A DNA stretch of 34,975 bases from Lentisphaerota bacterium (GCA_016873715.1 VGWF01000042.1:1-34975); one strand, 5' to 3'. Positions 1-9,149 are shown, counted from the stretch's first letter. The notes: generated from the letters alone by a model not told the origin. Made by a program: numbers and translations.

Positions 1-203
1 GGGTTCGGGGGACGGTGCATCGGCCCGTCGCCGCCCGGCCCGCCGCCCTCTCCGCCGCCCCGGGCCTCGCCCTGCCCGCGCTCGCCGTCCGGCCGGGGGC
101 CCCGCCCCTCGCGCGACCGGCCGCCGCCGTCCTGCGCAACGGCCAGCCCGGCCGCCACGCTGAGGCCCGCGAGGCAGGCCAGCATCGTCTTCATGGTCTT
201 CAT
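1..203 (-). CDS. Secreted Gly/Arg/Pro-rich protein, 5' end only
   Basis: Partial gene running off the left edge; about 67 codons are visible. It opens with three closely spaced Met codons (MKTMKTM) and a typical signal peptide (LACLAGLSVAAGLAVAQ), with likely cleavage after the AVA motif near residue 23. The mature part is low-complexity, rich in Gly, Arg and Pro (RGPRPDGERGQGEARGG). A good Shine-Dalgarno (GAGAGGAAAGG) lies about 9 nt upstream of the first ATG at 203, so that start is preferred. The family cannot be named from this fragment. It is exported, and the charged glycine-rich segment may be a linker before a domain outside the window. Confidence 0.7.
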   Translation of the reverse strand, partial: MKTMKTMLACLAGLSVAAGLAVAQDGGGRSREGRGPRPDGERGQGEARGGGEGGGPGGDGPMHRPPN

Positions 204-387
204 GGTCTCTGTCCTTTCCTCTCGTCAGCGCCCGCCGCCCGCGCCGTCCACGGCGCGATCGGTCCGGCGGGGGCGCCACCGGGACCGCGGAGACGCCCTG
301 CGTTCCGCGTCCATCCCGGCCTGGTTGCTCCCGTTCACGCGCGCAGGATCGCACGGGCCACCTTAAGCGGAAGTGAAGGCCCGGAGG

Positions 388-628
388 AAAAGCACGAAAT
401 CCCAAGCCCGAAGCACGAGACAAATACGAAAGGCCAACCGGCACGCACGAAACGGCCCGTCCGGCCTGGCGCCGGTTGTCGCGTGGATTCCAAACGACCG
501 CCCCGGCGCGTCCCATCGCAGCCGCGGCGCCACCCGGCCGGCATCGAACGACCGGCCGGTTTGGGATTTGCCGCATGGGACCGCATTCGTGCTTGTTTCG
601 TGCTTCGGGATTGGAAGTTCGTGCTTCC
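388..628. repeat. Inverted-repeat element, GCACGAAAT family, copy 1
   Basis: The left arm (about 388-436) reads AAAGCACGAAATCCC then CCGAAGCACGAGACAAAT. The right arm (about 581-628) is its imperfect reverse complement (TTCGTGCTTGTTTCGTGCTTCGGGATT). The arms enclose about 145 bp with no gene. The same arm sequences recur at 6522-6666, and a single arm occurs at 21594-21641. This looks like a MITE/REP-like non-autonomous family confined to intergenic DNA. No transposase of the family is visible in the window. Confidence 0.75.
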
Positions 629-652
629 GCCGGCCGGCCTTGCGGCCGGCGG
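627..652. other. 9-bp GC hairpin overlapping the arsR -35 box
   Basis: CCGCCGGCC (627-635) pairs perfectly with GGCCGGCGG (644-652) across an 8-nt loop. It borders the repeat element and covers the arsR -35 hexamer at 640-645. It may be a terminator-like end of the repeat or may insulate arsR from upstream transcription. There is no T tract. Confidence 0.5.
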
Positions 653-668
653 CTGCTGTGTGTATATT
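640..668 (+). promoter_or_regulatory. arsR operon promoter
   Basis: TTGCGG (640-645), a 17-bp spacer and TATATT (663-668). The -10 ends 9 nt before the ATG at 678, so the transcript would start within a few bases of the start codon. A self-repressing ArsR would be expected to bind across the TATATT and start codon (weak dyad ATTTC...CAAAT at 666-687), but that operator is only a suggestion. Confidence 0.6.
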
Positions 669-677
669 TCGCCATCT

Positions 678-1058
678 ATGCAAATGACAAGTCTTGCGAC
701 GGTCGCGGCGGCGCTGGCGGACGCGAGCCGGCTGAAGGCGGTGGTGTACCTGGCGGACGGCGAGCTCTGCGCGTGCCAGCTCGCGGCGGCGCTCGGCCTG
801 GCGCAGTCGACGGTCTCGCGGCACATGGCCGTGCTGGAGCGGGCGGGACTGGTGGTCTCCCACAAGGAGGGCCGGTGGGTGTACTTCCGTCGCGCGGGCC
901 GCGCCGCGCCTGCCGTCGCGCGGGCCGCGCTGCGGTGGGTGGACGCTCACGCCGGGGAGGCCGACGTTCCGGCCGCGGACCGGCGCCGGCTGGAGGACGT
1001 GCGGCGGCGCGGGCCGGAGGGGTGCTGCGGGATCCGGGCGCCCGGGGGCGGACGATGA
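678..1058 (+). CDS. arsR: ArsR/SmtB-family repressor
   Basis: A 126-residue winged-helix repressor, normal length for the family. The recognition helix is [17 protein letters not shown] (about 43-59), followed by the wing EGRWVYF (64-70). The helix before it carries ELCACQL (29-35), matching the ELCVCDL arsenite-binding motif of classical ArsR with Cys31 and Cys33. A Cys pair at 116-117 (EGCCG) could supply further metal ligands. ATG 678 or ATG 684 could be the start; both lie just downstream of the -10 and neither has a Shine-Dalgarno. It overlaps arsC by ATGA, which supports co-transcription and translational coupling. Expected role: repress the operon until As(III) or a related thiophilic metal(loid) binds. 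Confidence 0.9.
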   Translation: MQMTSLATVAAALADASRLKAVVYLADGELCACQLAAALGLAQSTVSRHMAVLERAGLVVSHKEGRWVYFRRAGRAAPAVARAALRWVDAHAGEADVPAADRRRLEDVRRRGPEGCCGIRAPGGGR

Positions 1059-1486
1059 ACGACGGAAGGCCGAGGGTCCTGTTCCTGTGCACCGGCAACT
1101 CCTGCCGGAGCCAGATGGCCGAGGGCTGGGCGCGGCACCTGCACGGGGACCGCATCGAGGCCTTCTCGGCGGGGATCGAGACGCACGGGCTCAACCCGCG
1201 CGCCGTCCGCGTCATGGCCGAGGCGGGCGTCGACATCTCGGCGCAGCGGTCCAAGACCGTGGCGGACCTCGGAAGCATCGGGTTCGACCTGGTGGTCACG
1301 GTCTGCGGCCACGCCCGTGAGCACTGTCCGCTCTTCCCCGGCCGCACGCGCGTCGTCCACGCCGGCTTCGACGACCCGCCGCGGCTGGCCGCGGGCGCGG
1401 CGACCGAGGAGGAGGCGCTGGCGCATTACCGCCGCGTCCGGGACGAGATCCGGGCGTTCGTCGAAGATCTGCCCCCAAGGTGGTGA
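1055..1486 (+). CDS. arsC: Arsenate reductase, thioredoxin-coupled low-MW phosphatase type
   Basis: A 143-residue protein of the low-molecular-weight tyrosine phosphatase fold. The P-loop CTGNSCRS (12-19) gives the nucleophile Cys12. The Cys pair in VCGHAREHC (84 and 91) matches the redox pair Cys82/Cys89 of staphylococcal ArsC, and the DDPP segment (106-109) holds the conserved acid. This predicts arsenate-to-arsenite reduction via a Cys12-Cys84-Cys91 disulfide cascade, regenerated by thioredoxin. The start codon overlaps the arsR stop, and the stop is 2 nt before the permease ATG. Reduced arsenite would then be a substrate for export or induce ArsR. Confidence 0.92.
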   Translation: MNDGRPRVLFLCTGNSCRSQMAEGWARHLHGDRIEAFSAGIETHGLNPRAVRVMAEAGVDISAQRSKTVADLGSIGFDLVVTVCGHAREHCPLFPGRTRVVHAGFDDPPRLAAGAATEEEALAHYRRVRDEIRAFVEDLPPRW

Positions 1487-1488
1487 GG

Positions 1489-2868
1489 ATGCCCCGGGAG
1501 CTCAAGATCCTCGTGTGGCTGGTCGCCGCCTTTCTGGGCCTCTATTTCCTGCCGGTCGACGCGGCGCGGTTTCAGGGCGCGGTGCTGGAGGCGCTGAAGC
1601 TGGCGAAATGGTACGCGCGCGAGCACGTGCTGCTGTGCCTGGTTCCCGCCTTCTTCATCGCGGGCGCGATCGGCGTCTTCGTCAGCCGGAACGCCGTGAT
1701 GAAGTACCTCGGTCCGAAGGCCCCCGCGTGGCTTTCCTATTCCGTCGCCTCGGTCTCCGGCACCGTGCTCGCCGTGTGCTCGTGCACGGTCCTTCCGCTC
1801 TTCGGCAGCATCTACCACCGCGGCGCGGGGCTCGGCCCGGCGATCGCGTTCCTCTATTCCGGCCCCGCGATCAACGTGCTGGCGATCGTGCTGACGGCGC
1901 GCATCCTCGGCTGGCGGCTCGGCCTCGCGCGCGCGGTCGGCGCGGTCGCCTTCAGCGTCGTCATCGGCCTCCTCATGCACCTGCTGTTCCTCAAGGAGGA
2001 GCGGGCGAAGGCTGCGCAGGCGCGGACCGTGCACATGGCCGATGAGCACGGTGCGCCGCGCCCGCTCGGACAGACCGCCCTCTTCCTGTTCTCCATGGTC
2101 GGCATCCTCGTGTTCGCCAACTGGGCGCGGCCGCAGAACGCGTCCGGCCCCTGGGCCGCCATCTTCCACGTGAAGTGGGTCGTCACCGCGGCGTTCGGCC
2201 TGCTGCTGGGCGTGTGCCTGGTCCGCTTCCTCCGCTTGAAACCGTGGATCGTCGCGTCGGCAGCGCTGCCGGTCGTGGCGCTCGCGCTCCTGCTGCCCGG
2301 CCATCCCGTCGTCGCGTTCACCGCCGGCGCGGCCGGCCTCGCCGCGCTGACGTTCCGCGGCGACGCCGAGATGACGGAATGGCGCGAGCAGACGTGGGGC
2401 TTCGCGAAGCAGGTCCTCCCGCTCCTCTTCGGCGGCGTGCTGGCGGCGGGCCTCTTCCTCGGCAGCCCCGGGGGCAAGGACGCCGGCCTCGTCCCCAACG
2501 CGTGGATCCAGGCCCTGGTCGGCGATTCGCCGCAGGCGCTGCTTTCGATCCTTGGAGAGCCGGAGGGAACGCGCATCCAATGGTTGGAAACGATCTGGCC
2601 GCTGTGGACGAACCTCTTCGCCTCGATCACCGGGGCGCTCATGTACTTCGCCACGCTGACGGAGGTTCCGATCGTCCGCGGCCTGCTCGACAGCGGCATG
2701 GGCCAGGGACCCGCGCTCGCCCTCCTCCTCGCCGGCCCCGCGCTGTCGCTGCCGAACATGCTCGTGATCCACTCCATTCTCGGACCGCGCAAGACGCTGG
2801 CCTTCGTCGGTCTCGTTGTCGTCCTGTCGGCGGCGACGGGGATGGCGTTTGGAGCGCTGGGATCATGA
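1489..2868 (+). CDS. PF03773-type metal(loid)/organoarsenical efflux permease (ArsP/SO_0444-like)
   Basis: A 459-residue polytopic membrane protein. Hydrophobic helices bracket the family hallmark CSCTVLPLFGSIYHRGAGLG (97 onward, with Cys97 and Cys99) and a following SGPAINVLAI segment. A second, similar half contains AGPALSLPNML, as in the two-repeat permease family that includes ArsP. A hydrophilic cytoplasmic loop (EERAKAAQ region) separates the halves. The start chosen is ATG 1489, 2 nt after arsC with AAGGTGG upstream; a GTG at 1480 is an in-frame alternative. Known members export trivalent organoarsenicals or Cu/Zn. Substrate here is inferred from the ars context. Confidence 0.8.
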   Translation: MPRELKILVWLVAAFLGLYFLPVDAARFQGAVLEALKLAKWYAREHVLLCLVPAFFIAGAIGVFVSRNAVMKYLGPKAPAWLSYSVASVSGTVLAVCSCTVLPLFGSIYHRGAGLGPAIAFLYSGPAINVLAIVLTARILGWRLGLARAVGAVAFSVVIGLLMHLLFLKEERAKAAQARTVHMADEHGAPRPLGQTALFLFSMVGILVFANWARPQNASGPWAAIFHVKWVVTAAFGLLLGVCLVRFLRLKPWIVASAALPVVALALLLPGHPVVAFTAGAAGLAALTFRGDAEMTEWREQTWGFAKQVLPLLFGGVLAAGLFLGSPGGKDAGLVPNAWIQALVGDSPQALLSILGEPEGTRIQWLETIWPLWTNLFASITGALMYFATLTEVPIVRGLLDSGMGQGPALALLLAGPALSLPNMLVIHSILGPRKTLAFVGLVVVLSAATGMAFGALGS

Positions 2869-2930
2869 ACGAAACCGGGAGAGCCGGCGGCCCCGCCGGC
2901 CGCACGCCGGACAGCGAGGAACACGCACCC

Positions 2931-3164
2931 ATGAAGCACATCCAGATCCTCGGAACCGGATGCCCGAAGTGCCGGACGTTCGCCGCGAATGTCGAGGCCG
3001 CCGTGCAAGCGGCGGGCATCGAGGCGAGGATTGAAAAGGTCGAGAAGATCGCCGATATCCTGAAGTTCGGTGTCATGATGACGCCGGCCCTCGTCGTCGA
3101 CGGCCAGGTGAAGTGCGCGGGCAGGGTGCCCGGTGCGGACGAGATCTCGAAACTGATCGGATAG
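2931..3164 (+). CDS. Small redox-active disulfide (thioredoxin-like) protein
   Basis: A 77-residue thioredoxin-fold miniprotein. The active site GTGCPKCRTF carries Cys11 and Cys14, and the cis-Pro loop is MMTPALVVDG. This matches the thioredoxin_3 / redox-active disulfide protein 2 family, usually 75-80 residues and often encoded beside PF03773 permeases. GCGAGGAA precedes ATG 2931 by about 10 nt. An in-frame ATG at 2865 overlaps the permease stop (ATGA) and would add 22 Gly/Pro-rich residues; family length favours 2931. Probable role: cytoplasmic thiol carrier serving the permease or ArsC. A further Cys (QVKCAG) lies near the C-terminus. Confidence 0.85.
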   Translation: MKHIQILGTGCPKCRTFAANVEAAVQAAGIEARIEKVEKIADILKFGVMMTPALVVDGQVKCAGRVPGADEISKLIG

Positions 3165-3186
3165 GAGCGGATCCCGGGAGGGTGTC

Positions 3187-3612
3187 ATGAACAAGCCGTT
3201 GAAACTGGCCATCCTCGCCGCGCTGGCGGCGGGCATTGCCGCGACGCTGGTCGCGCGGGAACGCTACCGCCATGCCGTGCGCGCGGAGCGGGCCGCCGCG
3301 ACGGCGACGGCCGTTGCGGGGCTGCCGCGCCTCCTGGATCTCGGGGCCGGGAAATGCGTCGCGTGCAAGGCGATGATGCCGGTTCTCGACGAGATCAGGG
3401 TGGCGTTCGCCGGGAAGATGGCCGTCGAGTTCATCGACGTCTGGGAGAACGAGGAGGCCGCGGAGAAGCTCGGCGTCGAGACGATCCCGACGCAGATCTT
3501 CTTCGACGCGTCCGGGAAGGAGCTCTTCCGCCATACGGGCTTCATCTCGAAGGAGGACATCCTCGCGAAGTGGAAGGAGCTCGGCGTCGACCTGGACGCC
3601 GCGCCGAAGTGA
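3187..3612 (+). CDS. Membrane-anchored thioredoxin-like protein
   Basis: A 141-residue protein with an N-terminal hydrophobic anchor or signal (about 5-22). The thioredoxin domain follows, with active site KCVACKAMMP (Cys57 and Cys60) and cis-Pro segment ETIPTQIFFD. The CVAC active site differs from classical CGPC. The domain should face the periplasm. GGGAGGGTG lies just upstream of ATG 3187. It is followed 4 nt later by a CcdA-like protein, the usual electron donor for periplasmic thioredoxins, so the two probably form a transmembrane reducing pathway. It could keep efflux components or cell-surface thiols reduced under metal(loid) stress. Confidence 0.85.
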   Translation: MNKPLKLAILAALAAGIAATLVARERYRHAVRAERAAATATAVAGLPRLLDLGAGKCVACKAMMPVLDEIRVAFAGKMAVEFIDVWENEEAAEKLGVETIPTQIFFDASGKELFRHTGFISKEDILAKWKELGVDLDAAPK

Positions 3613-3616
3613 CGCC

Positions 3617-4315
3617 ATGGAACGGTTGCTCACAGCGCTGTCGCACGCGATCGAGGGGACGCCCGCCGTGGCGTTGTCGGCGGCGCTGGTGTGGGGCGTG
3701 CTGAGCGTGCTGCTCAGTCCGTGCCACCTGGCGAGCATCCCGCTGATCATCGGGTTCATCAACGGGCAGGGCGGGGTGACGTTGCGGCGGGCGTTCCTGC
3801 TTTCGCTGCTCTTCTCGGTCGGGATCCTGATCACGATCGCGGTTCTCGGCGCGGTCACGGCGGCGGCGGGGCGGATCCTGGGCGACGTCGGGCGGTACGG
3901 GAACTGGGTCGTCGCGGCGGTGTTCTTCCTCGTCGGCCTGCACCTGCTCGGCGTGATCCCGATGCCCGGCGGCGGCCCCGGCCAGGTCGGGATGAAGCGT
4001 CGCGGCCTGCTCGCCGCGTTCGTGCTGGGCCTGGTCTTCGGCGTCGCGCTGGGGCCGTGCACCTTCGCGTTCATGGCGCCGCTCCTGGCCCTGACGTTCA
4101 AGCTCTCCGCCGCGGCGCCGGTCTACGGGGCCGCGTTGCTCGTCGCCTACGCGGCCGGCCACTGCGGCGTCATCGTCCTGGCCGGCACCTTCACCGAATC
4201 GGTCCAGCGCTACCTTGATTGGAACGAGCGCTCCCGCGGCGCGACGATCCTCAAGCAGGCGTGCGGCGTCCTGGTGCTGCTGGCCGGGCTGTGGATGCTC
4301 TACACGGCCCCGTAG
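3617..4315 (+). CDS. CcdA/DsbD-type transmembrane thiol-electron carrier
   Basis: A 232-residue polytopic membrane protein with about six helices. The two conserved Cys each lie in a Pro-Cys motif: LSPCHLASIPLIIGF (Cys36) and LGPCTFAFMAPLLAL (Cys148). This is the pattern of CcdA and the DsbD transmembrane domain, which move reducing equivalents from cytoplasmic thioredoxin to periplasmic partners. It begins 4 nt after the thioredoxin-like gene and is probably its dedicated reductant. It is the last clear member of the ars-led operon. The presence of Cys pairs in five consecutive products makes a shared redox function likely, though its exact target is inferred. Confidence 0.85.
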   Translation: MERLLTALSHAIEGTPAVALSAALVWGVLSVLLSPCHLASIPLIIGFINGQGGVTLRRAFLLSLLFSVGILITIAVLGAVTAAAGRILGDVGRYGNWVVAAVFFLVGLHLLGVIPMPGGGPGQVGMKRRGLLAAFVLGLVFGVALGPCTFAFMAPLLALTFKLSAAAPVYGAALLVAYAAGHCGVIVLAGTFTESVQRYLDWNERSRGATILKQACGVLVLLAGLWMLYTAP

Positions 4316-4403
4316 GCGGCCGCCGGGGGGGGCCGCGCGGCGGATGCACTCGCCATGTCCCCGCCGTCGTGGCACTCTGCGCCGATCCGGTGGGGAGGTG
4401 GGC

Positions 4404-5048
4404 ATGCGACCGAGTCGACTCCTGGCGCTGCTGCTCGTCCTGGCGGGCCCGGTGGGCGCCCGCGAGGACCTGCGCGCGGTCGTCCAGTGGTCGACGACGG
4501 CCAACGTCTCCGAGAGGCTCGCGCTCTCGACCCTCGGCGAGGCCTACGTCCGCGACGACCTCCGCGACGACTATAGCTACGCCGCCTATCTGACCCTCAC
4601 CCGGCAGATGGGCGGCGGCGTGGCGCTCTTCGGCCAGTATTTCCTCGCCGCCATCGAGCCGGAGGCCGGCCCGTGGGCTACGGGCGATTGGGCCGTCGGG
4701 GGCTGCAACTGGACGACCGAGATTCCGCGCTTCGGCCGGCTTCGCCTGCAGGAGCGCGTCTACTACCGCGTCGATACCCCGGCCGGTTGGGATCATCACC
4801 GGCCCCGGGTCTTTCTGACCCGCCCCTTCGGACGTTGGTCCGTGACGGTGTCCGACGAACTGCGGCTCGACCTCTCCGGCGACCGCGCCCGGGACTTCTT
4901 CCGGAACCGCCTGTTCGCCACCGCCACGTGGAAGGCCACGGAGCATCTGTCGCTCGGCCTCGGCGGCTTCCGCAACTGGGACCACGGGGACGACGGCCAC
5001 TGGCGGGCGTGGAACGGCGTGCAGACGGTGGTCACCGTCGCGCTCTGA
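4404..5048 (+). CDS. DUF2490-like outer-membrane beta-barrel protein
   Basis: A 214-residue protein with signal peptide (MRPSRLLALLLVLAGPVGA). It has alternating amphipathic strands rich in Trp, Tyr, Phe and Arg (for example RFGRLRLQERVYYRV, RPFGRWSVTVSDELRLDL, RNRLFATATWK). Starting QWSTTANVSERLAL and ending in a short beta strand fits the DUF2490 family of small outer-membrane barrels. The start is ATG 4404 with GGGAGG six bases upstream. It lies 88 bp after the CcdA-like gene on the same strand and may be read through from the ars operon. No substrate can be assigned. Confidence 0.7.
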   Translation: MRPSRLLALLLVLAGPVGAREDLRAVVQWSTTANVSERLALSTLGEAYVRDDLRDDYSYAAYLTLTRQMGGGVALFGQYFLAAIEPEAGPWATGDWAVGGCNWTTEIPRFGRLRLQERVYYRVDTPAGWDHHRPRVFLTRPFGRWSVTVSDELRLDLSGDRARDFFRNRLFATATWKATEHLSLGLGGFRNWDHGDDGHWRAWNGVQTVVTVAL

Positions 5049-5062
5049 CGGGGTCGGCCCCG

Positions 5063-5084
5063 GGGCGCGGGTGGCGCCGCGCCC
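5063..5084. terminator. GC hairpin between convergent genes
   Basis: GGGCGCGG (5063-5070) and CCGCGCCC (5077-5084) form a perfect 8-bp stem with a 6-nt loop. It sits in the 61-bp gap between two converging genes, which is where a bidirectional terminator is expected. There is no U tract, so function is uncertain. Confidence 0.5.
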
Positions 5085-5109
5085 TCCCGGGCTCCCCCCG
5101 CGGAGACGG

Positions 5110-6495
5110 TCAGCGCCTTCCGATGCGCCGCAGGAAGGTCAGGCCGGCCTCGACGCCGTCCGCGAAGAGGCGGGAGGCCTTGTCGCCCGCGATCTGCACC
5201 AGCGCGGCGAAGGGGCGGGCCTGGTCCTCGCGGAGCCGCAGCGCGAGCGGCAGGAGCGCGAGGCGGCCGAGGGCCGAGAGCACGTAGAGGACGTGGAAGT
5301 TCACGAACGTCTGGGCGCCGACGGTCCAGGTCCAGCCGCCCATGGCGTGGGCGAGCAGGCCGCCGACCACCGCGGAGGTCGCGAGAAAGACGCCGGCGAC
5401 GAGACCCTGGACGGCGAGGTAGCTCGTCCGGTTCGCCTCCGGCGCGGTGCCGAGGACGAGGTTGAACGCGGCGAGGTTCAGCCCCGGCCAGAAGACGCCC
5501 GTCAGCATCGCGTCGATCCAGATCGGCCAGAGGAAGCCCGGCGTCGCGAAGAGCCAGATGAGCGGCAGCGTGCTGACCGCGACGATGTTGACCGCGAGCA
5601 CGGGCCGGTGGCCGAAACGGTCCGCGATGCGGCCCCACAGCGGCTGCGAGGCCAGGCCGCACACGCCGGAGAAGATCGAGTAGAGCGCGACCTGCGCGAC
5701 CGACATCCCCAGATGGCGGTACATGTGCGGCGCGAAGAACGGCCCGGCCACGCCGCACACCGAGGACCACAGGATGAAGAACACCAGCAGCCGGCGGAAG
5801 TCGGGGTCCGCGAACGGGAGCCGCAGCATCCTGCCGAAGGCGATCGGCGGTTCGGATCGGAGCGGCGGCTCCCACTGGCGCCGGAGGATCCACGCCGTCA
5901 GCAAGGCGAACACGGTCGAGGCCGCGAAGAACGGCACCAGCGCGGCGGCTCCGGCCGTGCGACGCATCGCCGCCGTCGCGAGCAGCCCCGCCCCGTAGGT
6001 GGACAGCATCTGCACGAGGCTGATGACCGTGTTGCGCAGGCCGAAGTAGCGCCCGCGCCGGTCCGACGGCACGAGGTCCGTCATCCACGACGTCCACGGG
6101 CTGAGCGACAGGTTCAGCGCGAAGTTCGACGCGAAGACAATCCCGAGCAGGAGGCCCACCCGCATCGCCGGCGACGCGGGCAGGAACGGGATCAGGCCCG
6201 CCAGGGCCCAGGCAAGGCGGCCGGCCAGCGCGGCGCCGGCGACCAGCGGCTTGCGTCGGCCGGCGATCCCCACGATGCGCGCGCCGACGAGCCCGCCGGC
6301 GGCGGAGACGGTCGTCAGCGCCGTCAGCAGGCCCAGATCGACATCGCGCGCCCCGAGAGCCATTGCGAAGGCCGTGACGATCGCGTTGCCCGTCAGCGCG
6401 CCGAACGCCGCGGACGAGCACCCCTCCGCGACCGCCAGCCTCAGGCTGCGGGCCGGCTCGCCGGAAGGGCGGGGGAAAGGGGTTTCAGGTTCCAC
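5110..6495 (-). CDS. Major facilitator superfamily transporter
   Basis: A 461-residue protein with about 12 hydrophobic helices. The MFS loop signatures are recognisable: PSDRRGRYFGLRNT between helices 4 and 5 and WGRIADRFGHRPVL between helices 8 and 9. It is similar in build to MFS proteins of the PVC group annotated only as general transporters; the substrate is unknown. The start is GTG 6495. The first 15 or so residues (EPETPFPRPSGEP) come from a short GAACCTGAAAC-like repeat tract, and no Shine-Dalgarno is visible, so the true N-terminus may differ slightly. It lies downstream of ruvB on the same strand, separated by an inverted-repeat element. Confidence 0.85.
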   Translation of the reverse strand: MEPETPFPRPSGEPARSLRLAVAEGCSSAAFGALTGNAIVTAFAMALGARDVDLGLLTALTTVSAAGGLVGARIVGIAGRRKPLVAGAALAGRLAWALAGLIPFLPASPAMRVGLLLGIVFASNFALNLSLSPWTSWMTDLVPSDRRGRYFGLRNTVISLVQMLSTYGAGLLATAAMRRTAGAAALVPFFAASTVFALLTAWILRRQWEPPLRSEPPIAFGRMLRLPFADPDFRRLLVFFILWSSVCGVAGPFFAPHMYRHLGMSVAQVALYSIFSGVCGLASQPLWGRIADRFGHRPVLAVNIVAVSTLPLIWLFATPGFLWPIWIDAMLTGVFWPGLNLAAFNLVLGTAPEANRTSYLAVQGLVAGVFLATSAVVGGLLAHAMGGWTWTVGAQTFVNFHVLYVLSALGRLALLPLALRLREDQARPFAALVQIAGDKASRLFADGVEAGLTFLRRIGRR

Positions 6496-6521
6496 GGTTC
6501 AAGTTTCAGGTTCGGGGCCGG

Positions 6522-6666
6522 GGAAAGCACGAAATCCTAATTCCGAAGCACGAAACAAATTCAAATCCTCAATCGGGAAATCCCAAAGAAGACGCCCGTT
6601 TGGATCCTTGCGGCTTTCGTGCTTTGTGCCTGTTTCGTGCTTCGGAATCGGGATTTCGTGCTTCCG
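6522..6666. repeat. Inverted-repeat element, GCACGAAAT family, copy 2
   Basis: The left arm (about 6522-6563) reads GAAAGCACGAAATCC then CCGAAGCACGAAACAAATTC. The right arm (about 6621-6666) is its reverse complement (TGTTTCGTGCTTCGG, GGGATTTCGTGCTTCCG). It abuts the ruvB stop codon with only 2 nt between. It is shorter than copy 1 (388-628). Its fold-back structure could stop or attenuate transcription from ruvB into the MFS gene. Confidence 0.75.
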
Positions 6667-6668
6667 AA

Positions 6669-7694
<1,026 letters not shown>

Positions 7695-7703
7695 GGCCGC
7701 GGC

Positions 7704-7733
7704 AGCGTATCCCACGCGCCCGGCGGCGCGCAA
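7704..7733 (-). promoter_or_regulatory. ruvB promoter
   Basis: Reading on the minus strand: TTGCGC (7733-7728), an 18-bp spacer and TACGCT (7709-7704), ending 9 nt before the ruvB ATG. It faces away from the der promoter, with the two -35 boxes 24 bp apart. Confidence 0.6.
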
Positions 7734-7757
7734 GCGCGCCCGCGCCGGCCGGCGCGT

Positions 7758-7786
7758 TTGCCGCTGGCGGGCCGACCGGATACACT
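7758..7786 (+). promoter_or_regulatory. der promoter
   Basis: TTGCCG (7758-7763), a 17-bp spacer and TACACT (7781-7786), ending 10 nt before the der ATG. The segment between -10 and ATG closely resembles that of ruvB (GGATACnCTGC...GCCATG). The expected leader is only a few nucleotides. Confidence 0.6.
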
Positions 7787-7796
7787 GCGCGCCGCC

Positions 7797-9149
7797 ATGC
7801 CTTCCGCAACGCCCCAGACCCGCACGATCGCGATCGTCGGCCGGCCCAACGTCGGCAAGTCGGCGATCTTCAACCGCCTGCTCCGGCGGCGGCTGGCGAT
7901 CGTCCACGACGAGGCGGGCGTCACGCGCGACCGGATCGTCGCCGAGGCCGAATGGGGCGACGAGCGCTTCACGCTGATCGATACCGGCGGGATCGGGCTG
8001 ATGGACCGAGCCCGCGAGGGCGACGAGATCGCCGCGGCCGCCCGCGTGCAGGTCGAGGCCGCTCTGGATGATGCCGCGGCCGTGATCCTCGTCGTCGACA
8101 CGCAGGCGGGCGTGATGCCGCTGGACCAGGAGGTCGCGCGCCTCCTCCGCGCCCGCGCCCGCCCGGTGCTCGTCGCCGCGAACAAGGCCGACCACCCGCG
8201 GCACGACGACGCGGCCGACGAGTTCGCGCGGCTCGGCTTCCCGGTGTTCCCGGTCTCGGCGCTGCACAACCGCGGGTTCGACGATCTGATGGAGGCCGCG
8301 ATCCCTCACCTGCCGCCGCCGCCGCCCGCGGAGGTCCTGAAGGCGCCGCTCGTGGTCACCGTCGCCGGCCGGCCGAACGCGGGGAAGTCGTCCTACATCA
8401 ACCGCATGCTGAACCGCGAGCGGCTGGTCGTGTCGTCCGTGCCCGGAACGACGCGCGACAGCATCGAGGTTCCGTTCACCGTCGGCTCCGGCCCGCAGGC
8501 GCGGCGCTACCTGCTCGTCGACACCGCCGGCATGCGCCCGGCCCGGCGGGTGGACACGGCGGTGGAGAAGTTCAGCCTGATCCGCGTCGAGGAGGCCGTG
8601 CGGCGGTCCGACGTCGTCGTGCTCCTCTTCGACGCGCTCCAGGGGCCGACGCGCCAGGACAAGCGCATCGCGGACCTCGTGATGGAATCGCGCCGCGGCT
8701 GCATCCTGGTCGTGAACAAGTGGGACCTCGCCGGGAAGATGAAGCAGGACGAGTACCGCGAGGCCGTCCGCCGCGAACTCCCGTTCCTCGACTTCGCGCC
8801 GATGCACTTCATCTCGGCGAAGACCGGCGGGGGCGTCGAGGCGACGATCGAGTCGTTCGACCGCGTCGCCGCGCAGATCTCGATGACCTTCACGACCGGC
8901 GTCCTCAACCGCGTGCTGCACGACCTGTTCGACAAGAAGTCGCCGCCCTCCGTCAAGGGCCGCCGGCTGAAGCTCTACTACGCGACCCAGATCGGCACGC
9001 GCCCGCTGCGCCTGAAGATGTTCGTCAACGACCCCGACCTCGTCGTCCCCGCCTACCGGAAGTTCCTCGAGAAGCGCCTGCGCGAGAAGTTCGGCCTCGA
9101 AGGCGCCCCGCTCGTATTCCTCTTCGCCGCCCGCGAGCGCGGGGAGTAG
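7797..9149 (+). CDS. der: Ribosome-assembly double GTPase Der (EngA)
   Basis: A 450-residue protein with the diagnostic tandem GTPase domains. Domain 1 has GRPNVGKS (15-22), DTGG (62-65) and NKAD (129-132). Domain 2 has GRPNAGKS (191-198), PGTTRDS, DTAG (242-245) and NKWD (307-310). The C-terminal KH-like domain (about 350-450) includes [16 protein letters not shown]. Der acts in maturation of the 50S ribosomal subunit. Length and motif order are normal. The start is ATG 7797, just downstream of a -10 box and lacking a Shine-Dalgarno. The repeat island begins right after its stop. Confidence 0.97.
   Translation: MPSATPQTRTIAIVGRPNVGKSAIFNRLLRRRLAIVHDEAGVTRDRIVAEAEWGDERFTLIDTGGIGLMDRAREGDEIAAAARVQVEAALDDAAAVILVVDTQAGVMPLDQEVARLLRARARPVLVAANKADHPRHDDAADEFARLGFPVFPVSALHNRGFDDLMEAAIPHLPPPPPAEVLKAPLVVTVAGRPNAGKSSYINRMLNRERLVVSSVPGTTRDSIEVPFTVGSGPQARRYLLVDTAGMRPARRVDTAVEKFSLIRVEEAVRRSDVVVLLFDALQGPTRQDKRIADLVMESRRGCILVVNKWDLAGKMKQDEYREAVRRELPFLDFAPMHFISAKTGGGVEATIESFDRVAAQISMTFTTGVLNRVLHDLFDKKSPPSVKGRRLKLYYATQIGTRPLRLKMFVNDPDLVVPAYRKFLEKRLREKFGLEGAPLVFLFAARERGE

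Larger units (their letters stand above)
204..677. other. Non-coding region between divergent genes
   Basis: No convincing gene. It holds the leader of the minus-strand secreted protein, an inverted-repeat element (388-628), a strong GC hairpin (627-652) and the arsR promoter (640-668). Apparent reading frames here are by-products of high GC. Confidence 0.7.

Noticed and set aside
2865-2930. Upstream start for the small redox-disulfide protein overlapping the permease stop
   Set aside because: It would add 22 Gly/Pro-rich residues not typical of the family. Possible coupling keeps it as an alternative only.
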